Origin: Brachypterus glaber
Taxonomy: Eukaryota > Arthropoda > Insecta > Coleoptera > Kateretidae
Direction of reading: 5' to 3'
Length of the DNA: 64,000 nt
Assembly: GCA_958510825.1 (NCBI GenBank)
Contig: OY294047.1
Span: forward strand, 51,567,365-51,631,364
The notes beneath the pieces are model-generated. The model saw only the letters and a list, made by a program, of their open reading frames with translations, was not told where the DNA came from and ran no database searches. The position numbers were made by a program, and so were the translations under genes. Shown here piece after piece: positions 19,616-29,711 of the stretch. Each line of letters starts with the position of its first letter. The stretch's first letter is position 1.

Positions 19616-19946
19616 TCTGTGTTGGCGAGCGAAGCGAGAAGGGGTACCCCCCTAGTACAAAAATAAATAAATAAAAAACCTGTTTAGCTAGCAGTTGAAT
19701 TATCAATATAAGAAAAAAACAATCTGATTGACTCAACCAGATGAAAATGGCTGATATATTTATCTGCAACAAAATTTTGTATATAGCAACCCAATATTAA
19801 ATTGAAGCAACAAAAATTCTGGTATACAGAATTTTGTTTTTGCACCAACCAGAAAAAAGTATTTGAGCCATATTTGACTACTCAGATAACTTAATTGTTT
19901 ACATAAAATGCATTGAATATCAAAAAAGAAAAATTACGTACATATA
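19616..19946. other. No gene seen
   Basis: AT-rich. The element boundary of MITE B follows. Confidence 0.4.
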
Positions 19947-20155
19947 CCGTGCGATTATAAAGTGCCGAACACTTTTTAATGCAAAACTGGCATTAGCGAT
20001 GAGTAAAATGCGAGAAAGCTGTGTGCGTTTTACTGGCCACCGAGCTGTTGTACGTAGCAATCACATGGGCTTGTCGCGCACAACTCTAACAGAGGCGTGG
20101 CTTCAAGCGAAGAGTATTTTCTTTTCAAACTGTTCGGCACTTTATAATCGCACTG
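19947..20155 (+). mobile_element. MITE B, copy 2 (209 bp)
   Basis: Flanked by TA with inverted ends CCGTGCGATTATAAAGTGCC and GGCACTTTATAATCGCACTG. The internal sequence (GTGTGCGTTTTACTGGCCAC) is shared with 9163-9358 and 58330-58538. Tc1/mariner-like, non-coding. Confidence 0.85.
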
Positions 20156-20394
20156 TATATGTATAATAAACGAATAAATAACTGACTTACAAAGTATAAA
20201 AGGTTGATCGTTTAAAAAAATTATGATAGGGTAAACAAAAGGTCTTTTGTCATTCTAAATTACGCAATTTTCAGGTAACATTTTTATTAAGACAGATTTA
20301 AAAAGCTTTTAACCTAGATGGGTGAATAGTACAATCAATTTACCACCATTTAAAGAGACAATGGTGCACGTTTCTCGCTTGTCCCTGAAAAATA

Positions 20395-21850
20395 GAAAAG
20401 GTTTCGATCCTGAGAAAAAAGCTGCAGGCACGACACAGGACTCGAAAAGGATTAAAAGGGATTTGTGTCGGAAGTGCCGCGGGCTAGTCTTTGCTTTCTG
20501 TTCTTTGGAGAGAGAACACGGTGGTCTGGAAGCAGTTATTAGTGCGACTAAAATAATCAATTTTTTTAAACCCTAATTTTTTAGAGCTCTGCAATCGTTT
20601 GAAGATAAATTTTTAAGAAATCTATCCATGCTATCGCGTCTTCGCGCTAAAATTTTTGGTTTAAATGTGTCGCGTATTTGCGGCCGTTAATGCCCACAGC
20701 GACACCTAGGTGCACCTGTCGCGGGACATAGAAAGAGAGAACGAATCAAGATGTAAACGCGAATCAATCTTATTTCGCGCTAAAATGAATTCTTATAGTT
20801 TTATGTAACTAATATTTGTCTAGTATATGTGTTGAGTTATGTGCGATCGTCCAAACCTATTCAACGTTAGTCGGCTCGGCCGGCATTATAAAAGTTAGTG
20901 TAAAAATCTCTGCAATAGCACATGTCCAAGACTGAAGTCTCGGAAAATCCAGCGAATAAATCCTATGCATCTCTTGAATCGGCAAAAGTGTAAGGTATAA
21001 AATACCTTCGTAGGAAGGTCCCTGTTTCACTATAAATAAATACTAAATACTACTAGATTAATTGCACCTCACCTCACCTATTGGTGAGGTCTTTTATTTT
21101 AATAAACCGTCTGCGCCCCCCGACACATTCGTTTTGGAGAAACAACATTTTCATTTGTTTTAGAAAAAAAAAATATTTTTTAGATACCAGATTTTACTTC
21201 TCCATCAACGAACTAACAACTATTCTCTCTAGAATACGCATACCGTTAATATAAAGTATCGCCAATATCTCGGTTTGTTTGTAAACAAATAGTAGGTATA
21301 TTCAGGCCTGAACAATAACAATTACTAGTACCTGTTATTGTTGTCTCTGGTAGAACAAAGCTGTGAGAGTAAGACAGACAAATTTATATGTTGGCTACGT
21401 TTTTGTCAGTTTTTACAAATGAAATGCCTATTCTAGAGAGAAGAGTTATTACTTCGTTGGTCTCGATGCACTTTTGTGTTAAATCGCTTTATAAGAGAGC
21501 TTAGACATTTTTAAGGGGAACATTTTAACTTATTGACATGAAGTTTTCCAAATAAATATTATAATTATAATTATCGTTTCATAACATTCAAAATTAAATT
21601 TTTAACAAATTACTATCATAAACTACTAAAATCTAGTCTTAAAATGATCGCAAAGCTCTAAAAAATTATGTATTAAACAAGTCGGTCGCACTGAATGTTG
21701 TTTCCAGACCACTGTGAGAAAACTGGGTGAGATATAGTCGCTAAAAGTACTAAAGAGTGTAGAGTTACATGCTGTGTTTCTTGCAGAACCCACAACTTGT
21801 CTCTTTTATGGATTTTTCTTTGCACTGTTCTTTTGATCAATGGCGTTATA
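20395..21850. mobile_element. Inverted relic, possibly piggyBac-like
   Basis: The left arm (20395-20610) and right arm (21640-21850) are diverged inverted repeats: CACGGTGGTCTGGAAGCAG and ATTTTTTAGAGCTCTGCAAT on the left, and their inverses around TTTCCAGACCACTGTGAG and CAAAGCTCTAAAAAAT on the right. Both arms can be read outward-in as a Cys-rich segment, left SKRIKRDLCRKC and right CKEKSIKETSCGFC. This recalls the Cys-rich C-terminus of piggyBac-type transposases. MITE Q sits between the arms. The transposase link is weak; the inverted repeat itself is clear. Confidence 0.35.
21204..21463 (+). mobile_element. MITE Q, copy 1
   Basis: Inverted ends CAACGAACTAACAACTATTC and AGAAGAGTTATTACTTCGTT enclose about 260 bp with the inner block TATTCAGGCCTGAACAATAA. 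An opposite-orientation copy is at 29378-29637. Non-coding, superfamily unknown. Confidence 0.75.
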
Positions 21851-22047
21851 AACTACAGAAGCATATAAATCTGTGTAACTCTAAGGCTTTATTAAATATA
21901 AATTACCTTGTATAATTATAATTATATATTGGTTATATATAAGGAGAAATGACTATTAAAAACAAATACGTAATATTCGGATCAAGTGACTCAAAAGTAT
22001 TTATATCCGCATCCATGTTTTTATCGTGGATATTTGATTTTGAAGAA

Positions 22048-22471
22048 CACGGAAAAAAAAATTATAGCTAGGAGCGCTATAACACACATACCAAGCAAAT
22101 TATAATCGCTTATTATATAAATACAAGGCTTTCTCTTACAATTATGGCAGTCAGTGTAAAAATTTATATGAAATACTTTAATTGTTTAGTGAATAATAAA
22201 ATATAACAAATAGTATGGCATTTATAGCTTAAATAGATTTAATTATTGTCCGTGCTAATAATTTTTATAATATAATAAAATTTCTGTAAATTTATAATAG
22301 TGCCTGTAATAAATATAATCGTGTCTGTAATATATATAATCGTTTCCAATTTATTTTTAACATTATTAGTTATTGTGTCCCTTATAATCTATAGCTTAAA
22401 TCACTATAATTTGCCACTGTTACCAAATATCTTATAATGTATAGCGCAGAGCCCACTAATTTCTTTCCGTG
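22048..22471 (-). mobile_element. MITE R, copy 1 (424 bp)
   Basis: Ends CACGGAAAAAAAAATTATAG and CACTAATTTCTTTCCGTG, with AT-rich filling that includes TGCCTGTAATAAATATAATC. Copies lie at 34827-35250 (opposite orientation, same length) and 47212-47586 (interrupted by a LINE). The CACGGAAA ends are inverted for only a few bases. Copy 2 has TA on both sides. Confidence 0.75.
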
Positions 22472-22878
22472 AAGGCTTTTTGTTTTGTTTTTTACCTATA
22501 TGCCTCATGTTAGTGATTGTATTAAGGTTATTACCAGAAAATGACCACAATTTGTAGTCAAACTGTATATAATATCCAAAAAGCTTTTTCGATTTAAACA
22601 GCTTAATGGATATTAGCTTTAAAGAATATTGAAATATTCAAATGGCTGAGTAAAGAAAATTTTGAAACTTTTTCCAAGTAAATTGGTAAGAATTACGATT
22701 ATATCTTTTTCTCAAGAGTTTTGGAAGAGTCTCTTGACAAGTACAAGTAGGTAATATACCTATTTGCCCTGCAAAAATATTAAATTTCAAAATTTCTAAA
22801 TCTGATATTGTCGTTTGGTTTTTATAAAAATCCACCAAGTTTTCCACTTTTTAAGTCCAAAAATATATCATTGGTGGC
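22472..22878. other. No gene seen
   Basis: AT-rich. The short frames at 22638-22847 (minus) and 22808-23005 (plus) show no motif. Confidence 0.4.
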
Positions 22879-22889
22879 ACGACAATACA

Positions 22890-23464
22890 TAGTAGTAGTA
22901 GTAGTAGTAGTAAATTTTTGGGTTGGCCAAAGCCGGACAACTAGGCCATTTCTGGCCCTTTTTGTCACCCCAGGCAATCGCAGCCATTTACTGAGTCCTC
23001 CTTGAACCTACCCGTCCTTTCAATAAAGGTCAGGATATTGGCCCAGGGGAGATGTCTTAGTTCCTCTTGGTTGAGTCTTTAAGTTTCAAAGACTTGCAAC
23101 CTGATCCTGTCGTATCTGACACACTCGGCTAAGTAATGAGAGGATGTTTCATCTTCTCTGCACTCTGGGCATAGCGGACTCTCTAGAATCCGCATTGTGG
23201 CCAGGTACTTTCTTAACTTGCAGTGGCCCGTAAAGACCCCTACAAGTTGTCTGAGTGCAGTTCTTCCTTTTTCCAGAAACCAGTTGGTCTTTGATTTGCT
23301 TGGGCCAGCCAGGAAGTCCCTAGCTTGCCCGCAACCGTCGACCGCCCTACATTGCTCCTTTAGCTTGGCATAAGCTCACTCATCGAGAGCGGTCTTTACC
23401 TGCTTTTTTGTAAAACCCAATATAGGTTCCGGCCCCGTGCAGGCCATCCCTGATCCGAGTCTTG
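22890..23464 (-). mobile_element. LINE 3' fragment with (CTA)n tail, copy 1
   Basis: A minus-strand 3' portion of an RNase H-bearing non-LTR retrotransposon, about 85-90% similar by eye to 47587-48262. It ends in (TAG)n on the plus strand at 22891-22911. Its 5' end is cut at CGAGTCTT. It is flanked by an 11-bp target duplication with one mismatch: ACGACAATACA at 22879-22889 and ACGACAATTCA at 23465-23475. The coding region is broken by frameshifts. Confidence 0.85.
22990..23460 (-). pseudogene. RNase H / C-terminal LINE pseudogene
   Basis: Residues matching the better copy can be followed on the minus strand. They include the GMACTGPEPILGFTKKQVKT-type stretch (23400-23450), the Cys-rich segment RILESPLCPECREDETSSHY and the end ILTFIERTGRF. 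No continuous frame exists. The complete CPEC of this copy suggests that the other copy has a small deletion there. Confidence 0.7.
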
Positions 23465-23475
23465 ACGACAATTCA

Positions 23476-24341
23476 CAAGAAGTTGCTCCAATTTCATAAG
23501 ATTACTACACCATTTAATAGTTTTGTATAAATTGAATATATTAAACTTTTTATATCTTCCATATTTTCTAAACCTTATTTATAGTTCTAGTTTCCCACTG
23601 ATTACTTTGTTACCGGGCCAGGTGACAGTTACTGTCGTACATACTGTATGTCTTAAAAAGTTACCTATGATTTGTTTTTGTAATTAAATAGCTATTGTAT
23701 TATATATACAATATTTATTGTATATTGTATATTTATACAATTCCATATATGGTACGGCTTCATATTTTAATCGTCTGTAGTCTCTAAATTCGATTTTTAA
23801 AACTATTTCTTAGTCAAATTTTAAAAAATTTCTTATTATGAGTTCTAAAATCGTTTTTTCTCTTTTGTCTAATATTAATTTAAATATTTTAAATCAGGGA
23901 GATATAAGCTTACGACGTTTTATCGTATAACCAATTACCATTTCATATTATTTATTGTTCTCCAAACTCTTTGTTTTGCCGTTGACTAATTTGATTCTAA
24001 TTTAAACTTCTTGCTTATAACGTATTACATGTTTTTTGGCCAGGGCCTACTTCTCTCGCTGAAATTAATCTTGTAAACAAGGCAGCCAACATGCAGACAC
24101 CAAATTTTACACTGATTTATTTGAGAATGTCAGATGACAAAATGAAAATTTAAGAAAATATATTTGTATAAATTATTTATTTTATTTTAACAAAATATTA
24201 ATTGTTTAACTAATTATTCGTTTTATTTTTGGTTCTTAAAATTATATTATTATGCTGTTTTCATGTCTTTAATTAATGTTTAATTATACGCCTTAATGCC
24301 TTCATTGTTGTTGCCTATGAACATAGTTTTCTGTAGCTAAA
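23476..24341. other. AT-rich stretch, nothing recognised
   Basis: Includes an AT-rich pseudo-palindromic run at about 23696-23750 (tatatacaatatttattg). No gene or family member. Confidence 0.4.
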
Positions 24342-24985
24342 ATAGTATATTGTTTTACTAAGAGGAAAAGTGAAGCTTTTTTTACTAGTCTGTAGAATTT
24401 ACGGACTATGCGAAGCGGAGTCCGGAAACTACAGACGAGTAAAAAAAGCACTTTTCCTCTGAGTGAAACATACTATTTTTTCTTCAAGCATCCTATATAT
24501 TTCTTTAAATATTAATTTTTGAATTTAACTTAATCAGTAATAAAGTATGTTTTTTTTTTATTAAAATAGGCCAATAAAACCCTTTCGAAATAAACTTAAA
24601 CCTTCCTTAGCTCATTTTAAATTTTTTTCGTAGGCTAAATCGTACACTTTTCGCGATTTCGATGGTAACTTGTCTAATGTAGCATTTTCAATTTCGGAGA
24701 GATTTGTAGGTGTATAAACCATATATTGTTCTTCAATCATTTTTAATGAATTTCACACAAGTTTTTGCACAGAATCTCGAGTCAACCACCTGTTTATATA
24801 ATAAACAAACAAGTTTGAAGTATGGCTGTCATCAAAGTCAAAGAGTGCTGCCGCCAGTGGTGGTTTTGCTAACTAACTTTTTTTTACGGCGTAGATCAAT
24901 GAAATCATTTTTTTACTGTAAAAAAATTGATCACTTCTAACTAGTGTGTTCAGTTATAAATTATGAACATTTTAAACGCTTGAAG
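24342..24985 (-). mobile_element. Foldback family Z, copy 2
   Basis: An inverted copy of 4190-4805. The hairpin (24358-24470) is better preserved here, with AGAGGAAAAGTGAAGC / CTTTTCCTCTGAGTG arms and the apex ATGCGAAGCGGAGTCC. It carries the 42-codon ORF at 24612-24740. Confidence 0.7.
24612..24740 (-). CDS. 42-codon ORF of family Z, copy 2
   Basis: Intact counterpart of 4426-4554. It reads MIEEQYMVYTPTNLSEIENA then TLDKLPSKSRKVYDLAYEKN and LK, stop. The KSRKVYDLAYEK segment is fully kept. After this the frame closes; in a recombinase a hydrophobic residue and a Trp would be expected soon after. It is probably an exon remnant and not a finished protein. Confidence 0.4.
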   Translation of the reverse strand: MIEEQYMVYTPTNLSEIENATLDKLPSKSRKVYDLAYEKNLK

Positions 24986-25430
24986 AAAAACTCTATTTTT
25001 TGAGAAATATACAGTACGAAAAATTTTTGGACTTTTTGTGGACGAAAACAATATAAGTGGTAGCAGTATTACAAAGCTCAATCCGGCTCATCGAAAAAGC
25101 AGGGTGGGACGGGTCCACTCGGCAGCACTGTTGCCACTTGAAATTGAAAATTTTACATTCTGATACAGTATACTCTGTTTATAGTTTTCTCTTAAATAGC
25201 TTTTAACAAAGTAAGATAACTTTTCCTTAGTTTAATCAGTAGTAATCTTACAGTTTTATTAGCATTTAAATTAAATTTTATTGTATTATTTTAATTTAAT
25301 TACAGTGTATTATACATGCATGTATTAACATTTATCCAACGTCAACCAACAGAAATTTATGCTGCATATTAAACTTAATAGTATTATTAATACACCGAGA
25401 AAAATCTAACAAATATACTGTGTATTTCTT
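24986..25430. other. No gene seen
   Basis: A GC-richer patch at 25075-25145 (AGGGTGGGACGGGTCCACTC) has no match in the window. The rest is AT-rich. Confidence 0.4.
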
Positions 25431-25910
25431 CTTTATCTTCCTTTTCTTTGGCCTTTTCTCAGTGAGATAATTAGCCAGATCCCTTTTAGTTATTCAATTC
25501 ACCAAGAGTGGTTCTTGTCTGGATTGGCACCATGCCCACTCCTGTTTTGATTATAGAAAATTTTCAGTCTTCTGTAAGACCTTTTCTTTTTCTTTTCCTT
25601 CTTCCCTTTTCGTATTTGCTGTTGGTTGTGTTAGCTGTTGACAAGGCTGTTTTTTCTAATTTGTAATTATATTTGCGCATGCGCTAATATATCAAAAAAT
25701 TCTGCACGTATAAAAACTTCTTCACGTTTTAGTTGCTTCCAAAATTTATCAGCATTATAAATTATTAAAAAACATAAAATTCCCTTCTTACTCCAATATA
25801 TTCACATGTTCGTCATTTGACTGTACATCATCCATACAATCACTATAAAATATATAAAATCGAATCCAGGGCATATCTAAGATAGCAAATAAATAAATAA
25901 ATAACTATAC
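25431..25910 (-). mobile_element. rep-S retroposon, 5'-truncated copy 2
   Basis: Matches 1414-1995 in reverse, from the GAA-type tail (TTTCTTCTTTATCTTCC on plus) to ATAAATAAATAAATAACTA. The first ~75 bp of the element are missing. The 5' truncation supports a retroposon origin. Confidence 0.75.
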
Positions 25911-25999
25911 ACTTTAAACCTATAACAGGTTACATTAGTGTATTTTTTTAATATATATTTGTTATATAATATGTGTATATTATGTATATTGATTTTTTA

Positions 26000-26052
26000 C
26001 CCTGTAAATGGATTATTCTGTTGGGTGAATAAAGATTATTATTATTATTATA
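26000..26052 (+). mobile_element. LINE 3' tail remnant (AATAAA + (ATT)n)
   Basis: CTGTAAATGGATTATTCTG, then GTGAATAAAGATTATTATTA. A polyadenylation-like AATAAA directly before an (ATT)n run is the usual 3' end of several insect non-LTR families. Only about 50 bp can be assigned. Confidence 0.45.
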
Positions 26053-26445
26053 TTTTTTAATTTGAATTATTAAATTTATGTTAGCCACAAATATATTTTT
26101 TCTCGGTGTACCTTCTGTAAAATTGAATAATATTATAACGATTAAAGTAGTTTTGTATGTATACATTTCTGGATTTACCGTATGTATACAAAGCATAACG
26201 TAAATTTCACGTAAATATGAATCTTTTACCACAAAAAAGGTACTTCATAATTCAATGGTAATTAGGGTTAGTTTCAAGTAAATAATTCTCTCAAAAGGTT
26301 GAAGTTTCTCACCTAAAATGAATTAATGATATGTTAGAGAAACTATAATTTAAAACATATTAAATTTAATTAATTATTTTAATTAATTAATTAATTTGAC
26401 ATATAAACTAAGATGAGTTTTTAAGTCATCTGTTTAAAATAAATT
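26053..26445. other. AT-rich stretch, nothing recognised
   Basis: The frame 25948-26232 (minus) is low complexity. An ATTAATTAATTAATT run is present at about 26380. Confidence 0.4.
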
Positions 26446-26931
26446 TTTCTATTTTGCGACTCTTATAAGCTCATAATGCGTGTTTTTATAGGCCCATAAG
26501 AGGTCTCTACTTTTTTTTCTGTTGGGTTGGCAACATACAAAAGCCTATCTCTTGACGTTTTGCGTGCAAATGTCAATGTCGATTTATAGTTTAATTTTTT
26601 ACAAAATTTTGTGTTTGGGTTATTTTTTACCGTGTTAAAGTTGTGGACTGGTTAATTGCAGTGAAAAAAGAAGAGATGACTGTAAAATATATCAAAATGA
26701 TATTCTTTCTTAGAATTTTAAACATGGCGAAAACTGTAATGCCAACCCAAAACAAAAATCCCTAAATCAGTCATCAATTTAAATGTAAGTTTTTAAAATT
26801 TTAGAGCAAAATAGAAAAAATTGTATAAAGCACTCGTTTCATAACACGTTTTTAGAGCATTAGTACTTTAGAAAACTTGTACTCGTGCGCTAAAAACGTA
26901 TGTTATGAAACTAGTAATTTAATATACTATT
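26446..26931 (+). mobile_element. Foldback family X, copy 2
   Basis: Starts TTTTTCTATTTTGCGACTC and ends AATATACTA. Shared with 49575-50080 over its full length and with 13866-14172 in reverse. There is an internal inverted copy of the starting block (AGAGCAAAATAGAAAAAA), then a subterminal hairpin with CGTTTCATAACACG / CGTATGTTATGAAAC arms. No transposase. Confidence 0.7.
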
Positions 26932-27414
26932 AAAGTTTAAAAAAACATCTAAATTTTTAATTTTTTCTCGCAATAATTATAAAACTTTCCCGTTTGCACT
27001 ATTTAATAAATTCTAAATATTTTTTTATGGGATTGACTTTCCTGGTTCCTGAAACAAATATGGCCTTTTATCTTATCTTCACATACCCGTTTTAAAACAA
27101 GGAATCCCTTGTCAGTTTACTTAATCCTCTGGACGGATTTAGTAGAGAATTATTCAGAGTTAGAATGACGTATTTCGGAAAAAAACTTTCCTAAACTTAT
27201 ATATATTTAAACCGCACACACTTCACTTGGGCCTATATTCGTGCTAAAAACTGGTGGAAATCCTAACCATAAATTAAAAGTGTGTGTCCCCTAGAAGAGT
27301 TACGTTTTGGTCCCGTGGGAAAAATTTAAGCCAGATTTAAAAGTTGAGGAAAATAAAGAGAATCCTCCATATTGTTTAAAAAAACTACAATAAATTTAAA
27401 GCTTTAGGGCCATT
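26932..27414. other. No gene seen
   Basis: AT-rich sequence between family X and the hAT MITE. Confidence 0.4.
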
Positions 27415-27422
27415 ATATTCAC

Positions 27423-27853
27423 TAGAGATCGGATTTTACAGAGTCGTGACGTCAAAATCCATAGCCGGGTACAACAAATTAATAATATAAAGATACAAAA
27501 TTAATTTTAATCACAAGTTATAAACGTCACGTGACCTTTTATTGCGAATAAAAAACGATTGGCCAGGCAGATTTTTTTTTAACTTGGTGAAAGCACAGCC
27601 ACCATGCCACAATACTATAAATTAAATTGGGATTATTAAAGCCCAACTAAATCGTAGTTTTCAGAATTGTTATTTTTTTTAATTTTGCTTTACTTAAATA
27701 AAACGTTATAGGATTTTCATAATATTTATATAATTTTCTTTGGTAATGTAGTAGTTTGGCAACATATTAAACATTTTAATAAAATTAATATGAATTTGTT
27801 ATTGTACCCGGCTATGCATTTTGACGTCACGACTCCCTAAATTCCGATGTCTA
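27423..27853. mobile_element. hAT-type MITE with 8-bp target duplication
   Basis: A 431-bp element starting TAGAGATCGGA and ending TCCGATGTCTA, with longer subterminal arms GTCGTGACGTCAAAAT..ATAGCCGGGTACAA and the inverse TTGTACCCGGCTAT..ATTTTGACGTCACGAC. It is flanked by the exact 8-bp repeat ATATTCAC (27415-27422 and 27854-27861). TAGNG ends plus an 8-bp duplication are the hallmark of the hAT superfamily. No transposase is present. Confidence 0.85.
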
Positions 27854-28000
27854 ATATTCACCTAAAAGTTAAGTCTCTGTTAAAGTTACCGACAGGATAA
27901 ATGCCGAATGCTGTTTTCTCATTGGTAGTTGATATACGATCTAGATACTCTACCAAGCAGATTAATTTACTTTAAGATAAATATAAATGTAAATAAGGGG

Positions 28001-28706
28001 CTGTCCATATATTACGTAACGCGCCTAGGGGGGGGGTCAGAGAAATTGTTACAGTTTGTAACAGGGGGAGGGGGGGGGGCTCTAGGTAAACGTTACGTAA
28101 CGAAATTTAATAAATTTAATGTTTATTTCCTAAGCTTGGCTTGGTATTTTTATTTCAACATAAATTACTATTTAGCCCATAATTCCCTTTTTCACACAAA
28201 AATTGACGAAACTATGCATATTTAAATAATATTGTAATCAGTAAAAAAAAAACTGTTGACATTGATATAAAAAAAATCTTACGGCCCTGTTCTTGCGTGA
28301 TCTTGCCGATGAATCATCGGCGATGATACATTTTCGCGCGGAATGTGTACTCACAAAACACCAATGTGTGTACTATTTTGTGTACCTGTGCATAAACAAT
28401 ATACGTGTTATATGTGACACAGGTACCTAGTATTTTTCCCTGTGTGATATTGATTATGAATATTTTTTTAAAGTTTGAGTGATTTTTTCGTCTAAATTTT
28501 TTTAAGGTTATGTTATACTATATTTTAGGTTCACGTTGTTTTGTCGAGAAAAACGAATCAATAGTGAGAATACAGTTAAATTTATTGCGAAACAAAATTT
28601 TTATATTGTTACGCGTTACGCGATACGTAATGTGACAGTTTGTTACACAGGGGGGAGGGGGGGTCATATTTTTTTTTGAAAAATTGCGTTACGTAATATA
28701 TGGACA
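28001..28706. mobile_element. TIR element with CTGTCCATATATTACGTAAC ends
   Basis: The inverted ends CTGTCCATATATTACGTAAC and GTTACGTAATATATGGACAG are almost perfect. Inside both ends lie G-rich blocks next to TTGTTACA/TGTTACA. About 700 bp, and the central part shows no transposase. Flanking GGGG/GGG could be the target duplication or part of the end. The superfamily is uncertain. A related left end is at 7226. Confidence 0.75.
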
Positions 28707-28710
28707 GGGG

Positions 28711-29377
28711 TTTATTGATAATATTATTATTATATTGTTTTTTATGCAAAGTCACGAGGTTCCAAAACATATTGGTCAAATAAAAACAAGTAATCTCCGG
28801 AAGTACGTCTTCTTGTGGACGGACAAAAAGAAGTCTCCTTTCTCCATTTTCAAGTGAGGGATACGTTTAAGATAAACCGGAAGGGCAATAAAAGAAAGTG
28901 TATTCGTCGTCTTTTCTTTAAAAAGTTTTTTGTAAAGAAATAAGGGAGACTTGCCGTTTACTATTGACTGTCAATGGGCATATTTGTTCTCGTTTAAAGC
29001 GGTTTAAGTGCCTTCGACTTTTTATTTTACGATGCACGATTGTATACAAATATTTATATTCTATATAAATTCTCTATGGTTATTACTTTTCTTAATGAAA
29101 GTCTAACGCTGTTAAAAACAAAATGAAATTTGTGTTGCTTTTGTTAAAGTTTTTCGACGTTTTTATGCAAAAATTGTAGCGACGCGTCAGTCAATCTATC
29201 CGTGTTGTAAACACAATAACTTTGAGCAAAATACTTAAATTTTGGACCATAATTTCCTTATTTCGCAGTTTAGAGCTGCGATTGGTTTTGGTAAAAATCT
29301 GAATTATGTAAGAGTTTACAACCTACATACTTAGGTGTATAGTTAAAGTATAATCAAACGGGTTAAAAAAAGATAGT
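28711..29377. other. No gene seen; faint D-like tract
   Basis: At 29176-29260 GACGCGTCAGTCAATCTATC, then AATACTTAAATTTTGGACCA, loosely resembles the tract-plus-block layout of elements D and D2. It is too decayed to delimit. Confidence 0.3.
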
Positions 29378-29637
29378 TTATTTCAACGAACTAATAACTC
29401 TTCTCTCTAGAATAGGCATTTCATTCTTAAAAACTGACAAAAACGTCGGCAACATAAACATTCGTCTGTCTTACTCGCACATCTTTGTTCTAACAGAGAC
29501 AACAATACGAGTTACTGGTAATTGTCATTGTTCAGGCCTGAATATACGTACTATTTGTTTACAAACAAACCGAGATGTTGGCGATACTTTATTTTAATGG
29601 TATGCGTATTCTAGAAAGAAGAGTTATTAGTTCGTTG
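29378..29637 (-). mobile_element. MITE Q, copy 2
   Basis: Opposite-orientation copy of 21204-21463 with perfectly matching ends CAACGAACTAATAACTCTTC and AGAAGAGTTATTAGTTCGTT. Confidence 0.8.
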
Positions 29638-29711
29638 GTTTATTTTCAATGTATTTTAGTTTTTTGAAAAAAGAGATAATTGGACTTTTATAATTGTTTG
29701 GGCGCTTATGC

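Noticed and set aside
20322..20576. 84-codon plus-strand ORF as a gene
   Set aside because: Most of it belongs to the left arm of an inverted relic and overlaps a minus-strand frame of equal length. At best it is a decayed transposase end.
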